This document shows positions 9,969-19,692 of a DNA stretch of 64,000 bases, piece by piece (within the stretch, counting starts at the first letter, position 1; the number at the start of each line of letters is the position of its first letter). Source of the stretch: Phenylobacterium sp. RIFCSPHIGHO2_01_FULL_69_31 (GTDB lineage: Bacteria; Pseudomonadota; Alphaproteobacteria; Caulobacterales; Caulobacteraceae); assembly GCF_001824475.1 (NCBI RefSeq), contig NZ_MHXN01000037.1, positions 59,424-123,423 of the forward strand, given 5' to 3'. The notes beneath the pieces are model-generated. The model was not told the DNA's origin. It made no database searches and saw only the letters and a list, made by a program, of their open reading frames with translations. Made by a program: the position numbers and the translations under genes.

Positions 9969-11497
9969 GTTCCGGGGTTCGGGGTGGGCGTCAATGGCGA
10001 GGCGGCGGCCGGGCGAAGGTAGCCGTGGCAGTCCCGGCCGCGCAGATCGGGCATCGCGGGCGTCTCATAGACGTTGAGCTCGGCCCACGCGATCCGGCGC
10101 GCATCGCGCCACCGCCAGCTCCGCCAGTCCGCCTGGCGCTCGGCCACCTCGGCCATGAGCACGCGGCGCGTGAAAGCCACCCGCTCCAGGAAGGCCGGAT
10201 CGTAGCCGCCGTGCTCGATCCGCGTGAGCGGGACCACGGCCGCGCCGCCGAGCGATCTCATGTAGCAGAGGTCGAGGTTCACGCCCCGGCCGCCGACCTC
10301 CCGGGCATGGCGCACGTTCCAGGCCGCGGCGATGGAGCCCAGGTCGACGATGCTGCACGCGCCAAGGACCAGGCCGGCGGCCAGCAGGTTGGCGTTGATC
10401 AGCCAGCCGGCGCTCTTCGCCCGCAGCAGCCGCCAGGTGACCAGGACGAGGCCCAAGGCGACCAGCGCCATCCAGAGCAGCGCCGCCAGGCGCATGCGGG
10501 TGAGCGAGTAGGCGTCGATGTAGTCGAGCGTGCGCAGCGCCGTGGAGGCGACGAGGAAGAGGTTCTGGGCGATCCAGACGGTAACCAGCACGCGCACCGC
10601 GCGGGAGCCGGCGGTGGCCGATCCCGGCCGCAGGAAGGCCAGCACGGACAGCCCCGCCAGGATCGCGGTCGCGATCAGCGGATAGGCGCCGCGGTGGGCG
10701 TAGTCGGCGAAGGTGACGTGTGGCGGCAGGCCCGCGCCGCCCCAGAGGAAGGCGATGTCGAGGGCGTTCTGCACCGCGAAGATGAGGTTGAAGAGCGCCA
10801 GCGAGGCGGCGACGGAAGCCGTGGTCACGCCCGGTATGCCGAGGTCGCCATCCAGCCCGGGCGTCCGAAACGTGCGACTGAGGCCGCGGGGGCGGAGCAC
10901 GGCCCACACCATCACGCCCACCACCGCCCAGAAGATCAGCCGGGGCGGATCAGGCTCTCCCAGGTAGATGGCGCCCAGCTGCGCCTCGATCACCGGGTTG
11001 GCGGCGGCGAACAGGCCGAGGAACACCGCCCCGCCGACCAGCGGCAGCACGGCGCCGACGATGGCCACGGCGATCTTGACCGGGCCCCGCCGGGCCCGAG
11101 CCTTGAGCAGGGCGCGCAGATCGCACGCCGGGCCGATCAAGGCCTTCAGCCCGCCCGCGACCAGCCGCTGGGCCCAGCGCCAGCCGTCGTCGCCGGTCGG
11201 CGCGCGGGGGGCCAGGGCGGCCACGGCCAGGGCGAGCGCGAACAGCAGCCAGCCGAGGACGCTCGCCCGCTCGATCTGGAGGGCGGCCAGCAGGCCTGCG
11301 GCGGCAAGGGCGACGAGCGCCGGGCGATGGCGCCGGACCGCAGGGTTCGAAAGGCCGAGGGCGGCGGCGAAGGCCAGGCTGAAGAGGCCGAGGTTCAGCC
11401 CGACGCCAGGGGCGCCGAAGAACAGGAGATCCGCCGCGACGACGAGGCCGAGCGCGAGCGCGACCTTGATCCAGAAGCTCGGAAGCCGCGCGGGCAT
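9965..11497 (-). CDS. DUF4173 polytopic membrane protein
   Basis: Integral inner-membrane protein of 510 aa with about 12-13 hydrophobic segments and a soluble C-terminal stretch (from about residue 415) rich in Arg and Trp (WRSWRWRDARRIAWAELNVY). The pattern matches the DUF4173 family, of unknown function. The start at MPARLP (11497) was preferred over an upstream extension with non-membrane composition. It is the first gene of a three-gene overlapping unit with the regulator and kinase, suggesting it is sensed, controlled or used by that system. Confidence 0.82.
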   Translation of the reverse strand: MPARLPSFWIKVALALGLVVAADLLFFGAPGVGLNLGLFSLAFAAALGLSNPAVRRHRPALVALAAAGLLAALQIERASVLGWLLFALALAVAALAPRAPTGDDGWRWAQRLVAGGLKALIGPACDLRALLKARARRGPVKIAVAIVGAVLPLVGGAVFLGLFAAANPVIEAQLGAIYLGEPDPPRLIFWAVVGVMVWAVLRPRGLSRTFRTPGLDGDLGIPGVTTASVAASLALFNLIFAVQNALDIAFLWGGAGLPPHVTFADYAHRGAYPLIATAILAGLSVLAFLRPGSATAGSRAVRVLVTVWIAQNLFLVASTALRTLDYIDAYSLTRMRLAALLWMALVALGLVLVTWRLLRAKSAGWLINANLLAAGLVLGACSIVDLGSIAAAWNVRHAREVGGRGVNLDLCYMRSLGGAAVVPLTRIEHGGYDPAFLERVAFTRRVLMAEVAERQADWRSWRWRDARRIAWAELNVYETPAMPDLRGRDCHGYLRPAAASPLTPTPNPGT

Positions 11498-11605
11498 GTG
11501 GGACGTCCCCTTGTGTGGGGACCGTCCTAGAGCGGTTGCGTCGCGCCCTGCCCGAGCCGCCATGCGCAGGCGGCCCGGTTCATGTGCAGAGGTTGTGCAG
11601 AGGAC

Positions 11606-13399
11606 CTAGGGCGTCAGCTCCAGCCCCTTCAGCGAGCCCTCGGCGCGCCAGTCCTCCAGCACCTTGGTGAAGGCCACCGGGCCTGCGCCGTACGAGCCGT
11701 TCTTGGCCGTCATGGCCTCGGGCTTGCCCTCGTTGTTGTAGTAGCCGGGCGTGCATTCCTTCAGGAACTGCTCGCGCATCACCGCCAGCTTCACGATGGT
11801 GTCGACCCAGGCCTGCTCGGCCTCCTCCGACGGCTCCACGACCCGGGCCTGCCGCTCCATCGCGCTCTTTACGAGGTAGGCGATGTGCTTGGACTGCTCG
11901 TTGATCATGTGGGGGAAGTTGGCGCTGAAGCCCGACTGCACGTTCGAGACGATGAAGCAGTTGGGGAAGCCGCGGGAGAGCACGCCGTGCAGCGTCTCGG
12001 CCCCGTTCTTCCACTTGTCGGTCAGGGTCTGGCCGCCCCGTCCGTACAGTTCGTAGCCCGAGCGCCGGGTGTAGTCAGTGCCGACCTCGAAGCCGGTCGC
12101 GTAGATCAGGCAGTCGACCTCGTATTCCTTGCCGTCCACGACGATGGCGTTCTCGGTGATGCGCTCGACGCCCCGGCCCTTGGTGTCGATGAGGTGGACG
12201 TTCGGGCGGTTGAAGGTCGTCAGGTACTCGTCGTGGAAGCACGGCCGCTTGCAGAACTGGTTGTACCAGGGCTTCAGGGCCTCGGCCTTGGCGGGGTCCT
12301 CGACCACCGCATCCACGCGGGCGCGGACCTGCTCCATCTTCTTGAAGTCGGCCAGCTGCATCAGCTCGGCGGGGTTCTCGACCTTCTCGCCGGCCTCGGC
12401 CTTCTTGCGGGCCAGGAGCAGGATGTTGCCGATGATGTCGGTCCAGCCGTCGTTCACCAGGTCCTTGTCGGCGAAGCCGCCGGAGACCAGGACGTTGAAG
12501 TTGTCCATCCGCTCCTGCTGCCACCCGGGCTGGAGGCTGGCGGCCCACTCCGGATCGGTGGGGCGGTTGTTGCGCACGTCGATGGACGAGGGGGTGCGCT
12601 GGAAGACGTAGAGCTCCTTGGCCCACTCGCCCAGGTGCGGCACGCACTGCACCGCGGTGGCGCCGGTGCCGATGATCCCGATCCGCTTGTCCTTCAGGCC
12701 CGTCAGGCCGCCGTTGGAGTCGCCGCCCGTGTACTCATAGTCCCACCGGCTGGTGTGGAAGCTGTGGCCCTTGAAGCTCTCGACACCCGGAATGCCCGGC
12801 AGCTTGGGGCGATGGAGGGGCCCGTTGGCCATGACCACGAAGCGCGCCCGCAGCGCATCGCCCCGGTTCGTGGAGACCGTCCACCGCGCGGCCGCCTCGT
12901 CCCAGCGCAGTTCCTTGACCTCGGTCTGGAAGAGCGCGCCCTTGTAGAGGTCGAATTTCTCGCCGATGGCGCGGCTGTGGCGCAGGATCTCAGGGGCGCG
13001 GGAGTACTTCTCGACGGGCAGGTAGCCCACCTCCTCCAGGAGCGGCAGGTAGATGTAGCTCTCGATGTCGCAGGCGGCGCCGGGATAGCGGTTCCAGTAC
13101 CAGGTGCCGCCGAAGTCGCCGCCCTTCTCGATGATGCGGATGTCCTGGACGCCGGCCTCGCGCAGCCGCGCGGCGGCGAGCTGGCCGCCGAAGCCGCCGC
13201 CGATCACCACCACCTCGACCGCCTCGTCGATGGGCGCCCGCTCGATGGGCTGGACGTAGGGGTCCTCAAGGTAGTGGGCGAACTTGCCGGCGATCTCGAC
13301 GTACTGCTCGCTGGCGTCGGCGCGCAGGCGCTTGTCCCGCTCGGCCCGGTACTTCTCGCGCAGTGCGTTCGGGTCGAAGCCCAGGTCGTCCGCCGCCAT
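11606..13399 (-). CDS. flavin-containing monooxygenase, Baeyer-Villiger type
   Basis: FAD- and NADPH-dependent oxygenase, 597 aa, predicted to insert oxygen next to a ketone carbonyl. Domains in order: FAD Rossmann motif GGGFGG (residues 67-72); the long fingerprint [12 protein letters not shown] (residues 209-220), which fits FxGxxxHxxxW(P/D) of Baeyer-Villiger monooxygenases; and the NADP motif GIIGTGATA (241-249). There is no signal peptide. The substrate cannot be told; steroid or alicyclic ketones are typical for relatives of this size. Confidence 0.88.
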   Translation of the reverse strand: MAADDLGFDPNALREKYRAERDKRLRADASEQYVEIAGKFAHYLEDPYVQPIERAPIDEAVEVVVIGGGFGGQLAAARLREAGVQDIRIIEKGGDFGGTWYWNRYPGAACDIESYIYLPLLEEVGYLPVEKYSRAPEILRHSRAIGEKFDLYKGALFQTEVKELRWDEAAARWTVSTNRGDALRARFVVMANGPLHRPKLPGIPGVESFKGHSFHTSRWDYEYTGGDSNGGLTGLKDKRIGIIGTGATAVQCVPHLGEWAKELYVFQRTPSSIDVRNNRPTDPEWAASLQPGWQQERMDNFNVLVSGGFADKDLVNDGWTDIIGNILLLARKKAEAGEKVENPAELMQLADFKKMEQVRARVDAVVEDPAKAEALKPWYNQFCKRPCFHDEYLTTFNRPNVHLIDTKGRGVERITENAIVVDGKEYEVDCLIYATGFEVGTDYTRRSGYELYGRGGQTLTDKWKNGAETLHGVLSRGFPNCFIVSNVQSGFSANFPHMINEQSKHIAYLVKSAMERQARVVEPSEEAEQAWVDTIVKLAVMREQFLKECTPGYYNNEGKPEAMTAKNGSYGAGPVAFTKVLEDWRAEGSLKGLELTP

Positions 13400-13478
13400 C
13401 GTCGTCCTCCGCCATGTTATCGGCGTTCAGCCTGCCGAACGAATGTTTGACCGGCAAGAGGGACGTCGCGGAAGGCGC

Positions 13479-14768
13479 CTACCTCTTCAGGCCGGCCAGA
13501 TAGTCCAGCGCCGTGAGGGCCTGGGCGCGGACGCCGACCTCCATGGCGCCTTCGTCCATCACGTTGAAGAACGGCGAGTGGTTCACGCCCTTCGGGAAGC
13601 CGATGCCCAGGTCGTAGAACAGGCCCGGGATCTTCTGCTGATAGTACGAGAAGTCCTCGGCGCCGGTGATGAAGTCGATGTCGTCCTTGATCTTGCCCTG
13701 GGCGGCGCGGCCGAGGGTGGGCTTCATCTTCGCGGTTAGCGCCGGGTCGTTGCTGGTGACGGGGTTCGGCGTGTTCCAGACCACCTCGCCCTTGCCGCCG
13801 TAGCGGGTGGCGATCGAGTCCACCGTCTTCTCGATGCGGGCGATGATGTCCTTGCGCAGCGCCGGATCGAATGTGCGCAGCGTGCCGCTTAAGGTCATGT
13901 CGTCGGGGATGATGTTCCCGCGGACGCCACCGTGCACCGTGGCCACGGTCAGGATGGTCGGCGTGCGGGTCACATTGATCTGGCGCGCGGCGATCTGGTT
14001 GAAGGCCAGGACGATCTCGGCCTGCATGGAGGCGATGTCGATGCCGGCCGAGGGGTTGGCGCCGTGGGTCTGCTTGCCCTTGAGCTTGATCTCGTAGCCG
14101 TCGGACGCCGCCATCATCGGCCCGGACCGCCACACCAGCGAGCCTGGCTCGCCGGGGATCACGTGCAGGCCGAACACCGCGCTGGGCGCCGGGTTGGCCA
14201 GGGCGCCTTCCTTGATCATCAGCGGCGCGCCGCCCTCCTCGCCCGCTGGCGGGCCTTCTTCGGCCGGCTGGAAGAGGAACACGACCGTGCCGGGGATCTG
14301 GTCCTTCATGCTGGCCAGCACCTCGGCCGCGCCCATCAGGATCGCCACGTGGGCGTCGTGGCCGCAGGCGTGCATCACGCCGACCTCGGCGCCGTTGTAG
14401 GTCGCCTTCACCTTGGAGGCGAAGGGCACGCCCGTCTGCTCGGCCACCGGCAGGGCGTCCATGTCGGCCCGCAGCGCCACCACGCCGCCGGGCCTGCCGC
14501 CCTTCAGCACGCCCACGACACCTGTCTTGGCCACGCCGGTGCGGACCTCGATGCCGAGCTTCTCCAGGTGCGCGGCCACCAGGGCGGCGGTGCGGACCTC
14601 GTTGTTGCCCAGCTCCGGATGCTCATGGATGTCGCGCCGCCACGCGACGACCTTGGGCTGGACCGCCTTGGCCTTGGCGAACACGGCCGTATCGAAGCCC
14701 TGCGCCGCGGCGGGCGCGGAGAGGGCCAGGGCGACGGCGGCGCCGGCGATCCAATGAGGTTTACGCAT
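13479..14768 (-). CDS. exported M20-family amidohydrolase
   Basis: Zinc-type M20 peptidase/amidohydrolase of 429 aa related to hippurate and N-acyl-amino-acid hydrolases. A signal peptide ends near residue 22 (ALSAPAAAQ), so it acts in the periplasm. Metal and catalytic motifs are RRDIHEHPELG, RADMDALP, HACGHDAH and FQPAEEGPP, all intact, followed by the lid dimerisation domain and the second half of the catalytic domain. It is followed by anmK on the same strand, but the spacing and directions do not prove an operon. Confidence 0.88.
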   Translation of the reverse strand: MRKPHWIAGAAVALALSAPAAAQGFDTAVFAKAKAVQPKVVAWRRDIHEHPELGNNEVRTAALVAAHLEKLGIEVRTGVAKTGVVGVLKGGRPGGVVALRADMDALPVAEQTGVPFASKVKATYNGAEVGVMHACGHDAHVAILMGAAEVLASMKDQIPGTVVFLFQPAEEGPPAGEEGGAPLMIKEGALANPAPSAVFGLHVIPGEPGSLVWRSGPMMAASDGYEIKLKGKQTHGANPSAGIDIASMQAEIVLAFNQIAARQINVTRTPTILTVATVHGGVRGNIIPDDMTLSGTLRTFDPALRKDIIARIEKTVDSIATRYGGKGEVVWNTPNPVTSNDPALTAKMKPTLGRAAQGKIKDDIDFITGAEDFSYYQQKIPGLFYDLGIGFPKGVNHSPFFNVMDEGAMEVGVRAQALTALDYLAGLKR

Positions 14769-14780
14769 GAGACTTCCCCC

Positions 14781-15887
14781 TCAAGGCCTGACGATACGCC
14801 CACCGGCCATGGCCTGCGGGACCCCGGTGGTCTTCGGAAACGAGATGGGCAGGCCGCGGAAGGTGCGGGCCGCCAGATAGGCAAAGGCTTCGGCCTCGAT
14901 GGAATCGCCGCGCCAGCCGTGGTCCTCGGCGGTCTTCACCGGCATGGAAAGCCGGTCCGCCAACGCCTTCATGATCTCTGGATTGTGCCGCCCACCGCCG
15001 GTGACGATCACCTCGGTCGGCGCTGCGCCCATCATCTCGAAGCCGGCCTTCACGGCCTCGGCGGTGAAGGCGACGAGGGTGGCGGCGGCGTCCTCGAGCT
15101 GCAGCGGCTCCAGCGGCTCCAGCGAGAAGTCGAAGCGGTCCAGGGACTTCGGCGGCGGCGCCTCGAAGTACGGATGGGCCAGCAGCGCCCGCACGACGCC
15201 CTCGTCCACCCGGCCGACGCTGGCGTACTTGCCGCCGGCGTCATAGCGGCCCGCGCCACGCGCCTGGACCAGGAGGTCGATCATCCCGTTGCCGGGGCCA
15301 GTGTCGAAGGCCGCGATCTCCTCGCCGCCGGTCCAGAAGGTGACATTGGCCACGCCGCCGACGTTGAGCACCGCCAGCGGCGGCTGCAGCCCCGAGGCCT
15401 TGGCCCGCGCCAGATGGTAGATCGGCGCGAGGGGCGCGCCCTGCCCGCCCGCAGCCACGTCGGCGGTGCGGAAGTCATAGGCTACGGGCCGCCCGGTCAG
15501 CTTCGCCAGCATGGCGGCGTCGCCGAGCTGCACCGTGCGGCCCGGCGCGCCGTCGCTCGGCCGCTCGTGCAGGACCGTCTGGCCGTGCATGCCGATCAGG
15601 TCGATGTCGGGCCAGGAGAGGTCGTTGGCCTGGAGGAAGGCCTCGGCGGCGGAGAAGTGCTCCTCGGCCACCATCTCGGCCGCGTGGGGGAAGATCGTCG
15701 GCGGCGGCGTCCCCCGTTCCCACTTGAGAGCCTGTTGCGTCGCCTCCAGCAGCACGTTGCGCGTGGCGTCGGTGAGCTTGCGTTCGCCCGCCGGGCCGAA
15801 CGCCTGGATGGCCTCGCCGTCGGTCTCCAGGACCGCCATGTCCACGGCGTCCAGCGAGGTCCCGGTCATGAATCCCAGCACGAGCAT
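14781..15887 (-). CDS. anmK: 1,6-anhydro-N-acetylmuramate kinase
   Basis: Cytoplasmic kinase that opens and phosphorylates anhydro-MurNAc recovered from cell-wall turnover, giving MurNAc-6-phosphate. The 368-aa product starts [20 protein letters not shown], the phosphate-binding loop of the family. It contains [12 protein letters not shown] (catalytic Asp region), [35 protein letters not shown] and VTGGGRHNP. The ATG at 15887 fits family length; the longer frame upstream lacks homologous sequence. Confidence 0.92.
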   Translation of the reverse strand: MLVLGFMTGTSLDAVDMAVLETDGEAIQAFGPAGERKLTDATRNVLLEATQQALKWERGTPPPTIFPHAAEMVAEEHFSAAEAFLQANDLSWPDIDLIGMHGQTVLHERPSDGAPGRTVQLGDAAMLAKLTGRPVAYDFRTADVAAGGQGAPLAPIYHLARAKASGLQPPLAVLNVGGVANVTFWTGGEEIAAFDTGPGNGMIDLLVQARGAGRYDAGGKYASVGRVDEGVVRALLAHPYFEAPPPKSLDRFDFSLEPLEPLQLEDAAATLVAFTAEAVKAGFEMMGAAPTEVIVTGGGRHNPEIMKALADRLSMPVKTAEDHGWRGDSIEAEAFAYLAARTFRGLPISFPKTTGVPQAMAGGRIVRP

Positions 15888-16158
15888 GACCGTTGACTGC
15901 CATGTCCGCGAACGGGTAGCTAGCCGCCATGATCGGTCCCGCCGCCCGTACCGGCCGCTATTACCGCCTGCCCCTGTAGCAGGCGTCCGATCCCACGCGC
16001 CTGCCCTCCCCGGCCGGCGCATCCAGAACACCCCAAGATGGAACGCCGGCCTCCCTCATCCCAAGGAGCCTGCCATGTCCCTCGAAATCCTCGCCGCGCC
16101 CGTGCTAGAGCGCGGCCCACTCACTGAAGACCGCCCCGCCGCAGGGATTCCGCCGCCG
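15888..16158. other. divergent intergenic region between anmK and tyrS
   Basis: A 271-base spacer holding promoters for both directions. TAGCTAGC (15917-15924) reads GCTAGCTA on the minus strand, suiting an anmK -10 about 37 bases before its ATG. On the plus strand a GCTAGAGC element sits at 16104-16111. An open stretch with ATG at 16075, preceded by AAGGAG, is in frame with tyrS and could be an alternative start. Confidence 0.5.
16104..16111 (+). promoter_or_regulatory. candidate tyrS -10 element
   Basis: GCTAGAGC resembles the GCTAnAwC -10 of Caulobacter housekeeping promoters and lies 48 bases before the ATG at 16159. No good -35 is evident. If used, transcription would begin after the upstream ATG at 16075 and so favour the 16159 start. 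Confidence 0.3.
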
Positions 16159-17415
16159 ATGACCGACACCGCGTTCAAGTCCGACTTCCTGAAGGTGCTG
16201 CAGGAGCGCGGCTACATCCATCAGGTCACGCACCCGGCCGAGCTGGACGAGGCGGCGGCCAAGGGCGTGATCACCGCCTACATCGGCTTCGACGCCACCG
16301 CCGCGTCGCTGCACGTGGGCTCGCTGATCCAGATCATGATGCTGCGCCGGCTGCAGCAGAGCGGGCACAAGCCCATCGTCCTCATGGGCGGCGGGACCAC
16401 CAAGATCGGCGATCCGACCGACAAGGACCAGTCGCGCCCCCTGCTCACCGAGGCCCAGATCAAGGCCAACATCGCCTCGATCAAAACGGTGTTCGCCAAG
16501 TTCCTGACCTTCGGCGACGGGCCCACCGACGCGATTATGGTCGACAACGACGACTGGCTCTCGAAGTACGGCTACGTCGACTTCCTGCGCGAGTTCGGCG
16601 TGCACTTCACGGTCAACCGGATGCTGGCGTTCGAGAGCGTCAAGCAGCGGCTGGAACGCGAGCAGCCGATGACGTTCCTCGAGTTCAACTACATGCTGAT
16701 GCAGTCGGTGGACTTCCTGGAGCTGGAGCGCCGCAACGGCTGCGTGCTGCAGATGGGCGGCTCGGACCAGTGGGGGAACATCGTCAACGGGGTGGAGCTG
16801 ATCCGCCGCGTCGACGCCAAGCCCGCTTTCGGCCTGACGACGCCCCTGCTCTCCACGGCCTCCGGCCAGAAGATGGGCAAGACCGTGGGCGGAGCCGTGT
16901 GGCTGAACGCCGACATGCGCAGCCCCTACGACTACTGGCAGTTCTGGCGGAACACCGAAGACGCCGACGTGGGCCGCTTCATGAAGCTTTTCACCGACCT
17001 GCCGCTGGACGAGATCGCCCGGTTGGAGGCTCTGCCGGGCGCCGAAATCAACGAGGCCAAGAAGGTGCTGGCGAACGCGGCGACGACGATGCTGCACGGC
17101 GCTGAGGCCGCGGCGACCGCGGAAGCGGCCGCCAAGGCCGCCTTCGAAGAAGGCCGGGTCTCCGGCGATCTGCCCACCCACGAGGTCCCCAAGGCCGACC
17201 TGGACGCGGGCCTCCAGCTCGCGGGACTGGCCGCCGATGCGGGCCTGGCCGGCTCCAAGGGAGAGGCTCGCCGCCTGGCCCAGGGCGGCGGCCTGCGCGT
17301 CAACGACAAGGCCGAACCGGACGCCAACCGCGTCCTGACCTCGGCCGACCTGGTGGACGGCGTCGTGAAACTGGCGGCCGGGAAGAAGAAGATCGTACTC
17401 GTGAAGCCTGTTTAA
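16159..17415 (+). CDS. tyrS: tyrosyl-tRNA synthetase
   Basis: Class I aminoacyl-tRNA synthetase charging tRNA-Tyr, 418 aa from this start. The HIGH-equivalent is HVGSL in the [18 protein letters not shown] stretch. The KMSKS-equivalent is KMGKT in [28 protein letters not shown] recognises tyrosine and tRNA, and the C-terminal S4-like RNA-binding domain covers about residues 350-418 ([15 protein letters not shown]). An in-frame ATG at 16075 with an AAGGAG six bases ahead would add 28 residues ([14 protein letters not shown] start) not expected in the family; the shorter form is preferred. Confidence 0.93.
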   Translation: MTDTAFKSDFLKVLQERGYIHQVTHPAELDEAAAKGVITAYIGFDATAASLHVGSLIQIMMLRRLQQSGHKPIVLMGGGTTKIGDPTDKDQSRPLLTEAQIKANIASIKTVFAKFLTFGDGPTDAIMVDNDDWLSKYGYVDFLREFGVHFTVNRMLAFESVKQRLEREQPMTFLEFNYMLMQSVDFLELERRNGCVLQMGGSDQWGNIVNGVELIRRVDAKPAFGLTTPLLSTASGQKMGKTVGGAVWLNADMRSPYDYWQFWRNTEDADVGRFMKLFTDLPLDEIARLEALPGAEINEAKKVLANAATTMLHGAEAAATAEAAAKAAFEEGRVSGDLPTHEVPKADLDAGLQLAGLAADAGLAGSKGEARRLAQGGGLRVNDKAEPDANRVLTSADLVDGVVKLAAGKKKIVLVKPV

Positions 17416-17420
17416 CTGCT

Positions 17421-17523
17421 CGTCATGGCCGGGCTTGTCCCGGCCATCCAGAAGCGCCGACGCTTCAAGGTCTTGCTGAGAGCTCGACGCATCTGGATCC
17501 CCGGCACAAGGCCGGGGATGACG
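17421..17523. repeat. REP-like intergenic palindromic element
   Basis: A compound palindrome between tyrS and bcp bounded by CGTCAT (17421) and ATGACG (17523). It holds three hairpins: GGCCGGG-cttgt-CCCGGCC (17427-17445), AAGCG-ccga-CGCTT, and CCCCGG-cacaagg-CCGGGG (17498-17516). This is the common alphaproteobacterial type whose translation gives PGHDE or SPAMT. Only one copy is seen in the window; it may also help end tyrS transcription. Confidence 0.75.
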
Positions 17524-17540
17524 TTCTGAAAGGACCGACA

Positions 17541-18002
17541 ATGACCGACGTGACCGAAGGCGCGCCTGCGCCGGACTTCGATCTCGAAACCCCGGACGGC
17601 CGGGTGAAGCTCGCCGACTTCGCCGGCAAGACCCTCGTGCTCTACTTCTATCCGAAGGACGACACGGCGGGCTGCACCAAGGAGGCGCAGGACTTCACGG
17701 CCCTGGCCCCGGACTTCGCCAAGGCGGGCGTCACCGTGATCGGCGTCTCCAAGGACACCGTCGCCAAGCACCGGAAGTTCGCCGCCAAGTACGACCTGGC
17801 CGTGACGCTGGCGTCGGATCCGGAGGGCGAGGTGATCGAGCGCTACGGCTCCTGGGTCGAGAAGAGCCTCTACGGCCGCAAGTACATGGGCATCGACCGG
17901 TCCACCTTCCTGATCCGGGACGGCAAGCTGGTGAAGGCCTGGCGCAAGGTGAAGGTCCCCGGCCATGCCCAGCAGGTCCTCGACGCTGCGCGCGGTTTGT
18001 GA
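17541..18002 (+). CDS. bcp: thioredoxin-dependent thiol peroxidase, Bcp/PrxQ family
   Basis: Cytoplasmic peroxiredoxin of 153 aa that reduces hydrogen peroxide and organic hydroperoxides with thiol donors. The peroxidatic Cys is C45 in KDDTAGCTKEAQDF. The resolving Cys usually found five residues later (GCTKEAC) is Gln here and no other Cys is seen, so it is a 1-Cys form needing an external thiol. RSTFLIRDGKLVKAWRKVKV is the family C-terminal region. It is separated from tyrS by the palindromic repeat. Confidence 0.92.
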   Translation: MTDVTEGAPAPDFDLETPDGRVKLADFAGKTLVLYFYPKDDTAGCTKEAQDFTALAPDFAKAGVTVIGVSKDTVAKHRKFAAKYDLAVTLASDPEGEVIERYGSWVEKSLYGRKYMGIDRSTFLIRDGKLVKAWRKVKVPGHAQQVLDAARGL

Positions 18003-18137
18003 CGGCAATCAGCGATAATCGATAAACCCGTGCGGCCCGTGGTCGCTGCGGGGCGGAACATCCTTCGAACCGCTTGCTTGTCGAAAAAAAGTCGTCGCAT
18101 ATCGCCATCACCGAAAGGTTGGGGACTTCCGGCACGC

Positions 18138-19295
18138 ATGCAACGTCTGGCGCAGCTCGGCCGCTCGCTCGTAGGGCTGTTCCCGGAACGGCATCTCTAC
18201 GTCCGCTCCGGCGGGGCCATGAAGGCCTTCGTTCTCACCACCAAGAAGCAGTTGGTCATCGCCGGCGGGGTCGCCACGGGCGCCCTCTGGATGGGCGTCT
18301 GCACCGCCGCGATGCTGGTCAACCTTCTGTCCGCCTCGGCCGCCGACCGCGAGATCGCCAAGCTCAAGGCGCAGTCCGAACGCTACGTCGCCGACCGCCA
18401 GGCCCGCCTGGACAGCGCCATGGCGCGGCTGAACGCGGCCTCGGGCTCGAACCAGGACGCCGCCGCCTCGATCGAGAAGCGCCACGCCGCCCTCGCCCTG
18501 CTGCTCACCGACATGAAAGGCGCGCCGGGCGCCGCCGAGGCCCTGACGCCCGCGATCAACCGCGCGCTCGCCAGCGGCGACACCAATCCCGTTCGCCGGG
18601 TCGAGATGGTGCGCATCGGCCAGGAACAGCTCCTGGAGGCGGCCGACGGCTTCGCCAAGAGCCGCGCCGACCGGCTGCGGCTGGCGTTCCGCATGGCGGG
18701 CTTGTCGCCGACGACCTTCGTCGATCGCTCCAATTCCCTCGGCGGGCCGCTGATCGAGTCCAAGGATCCCAGCGCGCTCGCGGCGGTGCTGGATGTCGAC
18801 GAGGATTTCGCCATGCGCATCCAGCGCGCGGCCCACGATCTCTCCGAGGCCAAGGCGCTGGGCGAGGCGGCCGAAGACCTGCCCCTGGCCCGGCCGACGG
18901 CCTCCGGCCAGCAGACCAGCGGCTTCGGCGTCCGGTTCGATCCCTTCACCCGCCGGCCGGCCTATCACTCCGGGCTGGACTTCAACGGCGGCCACGCGAC
19001 GCCGATCTATTCCACCGGCCCCGGCGTCGTCTCCTTCACCGGCCAGCGCTCGGGCTACGGCAATGTGGTGGAGATCGACCACGGTCGCGGCCTGAAGACG
19101 CGCTACGCCCACCTCTCCGGTTTCGCCGTCCAGCGCGGCCAGCGCGTAGCGGTTGGGCAGCGGATCGCTTCCATGGGCTCGACGGGCCGTTCGACTGGGA
19201 CCCATCTGCACTATGAGATATGGGTCAACGGTCGGGCCCAGAACCCGGGCCGCTTCCTGAAGGCCGGGCAGTATGTTCTCCAAGCCACAGAATAA
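18138..19295 (+). CDS. M23 (LytM-type) peptidoglycan endopeptidase
   Basis: Membrane-anchored cell-wall hydrolase, 385 aa. A single membrane segment at about residues 37-63 (VIAGGVATGALWMGVCTAAMLV) is followed by a periplasmic coiled coil (residues 65-200). The C-terminal LytM domain has zinc and catalytic motifs HSGLDFNGG and GTHLHYEIW, so it is predicted active on peptide crosslinks. The start at 18138 (MQRLAQLGRS) was chosen by composition. It overlaps the bactofilin gene by 23 bases; M23 peptidase/bactofilin pairs are known to work together in cell-shape control. Confidence 0.88.
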   Translation: MQRLAQLGRSLVGLFPERHLYVRSGGAMKAFVLTTKKQLVIAGGVATGALWMGVCTAAMLVNLLSASAADREIAKLKAQSERYVADRQARLDSAMARLNAASGSNQDAAASIEKRHAALALLLTDMKGAPGAAEALTPAINRALASGDTNPVRRVEMVRIGQEQLLEAADGFAKSRADRLRLAFRMAGLSPTTFVDRSNSLGGPLIESKDPSALAAVLDVDEDFAMRIQRAAHDLSEAKALGEAAEDLPLARPTASGQQTSGFGVRFDPFTRRPAYHSGLDFNGGHATPIYSTGPGVVSFTGQRSGYGNVVEIDHGRGLKTRYAHLSGFAVQRGQRVAVGQRIASMGSTGRSTGTHLHYEIWVNGRAQNPGRFLKAGQYVLQATE

Positions 19296-19692
19296 GGGCG
19301 CGGCGGCGCCCTCCGACCCCTCCCCCGCGCGCAAGCTGACCGTCGCATCCCTGGTGGCCGAGGGCGTGCGCCTCCAGGGCGACCTCACCACCGAAGGCGA
19401 CCTGCATCTGGACGGCTCCGTCGAGGGCGACATCCGCGTCAATCACATGACCGTCGGCGAGGCCGGCGTGGTGATCGGCACGATCCTGGCCGACAGCATC
19501 GAGGTGCGCGGCCGGGTCACCGGCACCATCTGCGCCCGCCAGGTCCGCCTCTGGGCCACCGCCCACGTCGACGGCGACATCAGCCACACGGAACTCGCCA
19601 TCGAAGCCGGCGCCCATTTCGAAGGCCGCAGCCTGGCGCTGGTCCGGCCGGCCGAGGAGACCCCTGCCCTCAGCGTGGTGGCGGCGGAGTAG
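19273..19692 (+). CDS. bactofilin (polymer-forming cytoskeletal protein)
   Basis: Bactofilin, a cytoplasmic beta-helix protein that polymerises without nucleotide and positions cell-wall enzymes. It has 139 aa. After a disordered tail (residues 1-20) comes the bactofilin core with its short-repeat pattern (VRLQGDLTTEGDLHLDGSVE, GDIRVNHMTVGEAGVVIGTI, GRVTGTICARQVRLWATAHV). The start lies inside the peptidase gene, so expression is coupled. Its TAG stop (19690-19692) directly abuts the prfB stop on the other strand. Confidence 0.93.
   Translation: MFSKPQNKGAAAPSDPSPARKLTVASLVAEGVRLQGDLTTEGDLHLDGSVEGDIRVNHMTVGEAGVVIGTILADSIEVRGRVTGTICARQVRLWATAHVDGDISHTELAIEAGAHFEGRSLALVRPAEETPALSVVAAE

Noticed and set aside
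11582-13450. A 622-codon frame antisense to the monooxygenase
   Set aside because: Composition is the reverse shadow of a GC-rich gene; the monooxygenase motifs are on the minus strand.
16075-16158. Longer TyrRS start with AAGGAG at good spacing
   Set aside because: The extra 28 residues lack family counterpart and a GCTAGAGC element lies within; kept only as an alternative.
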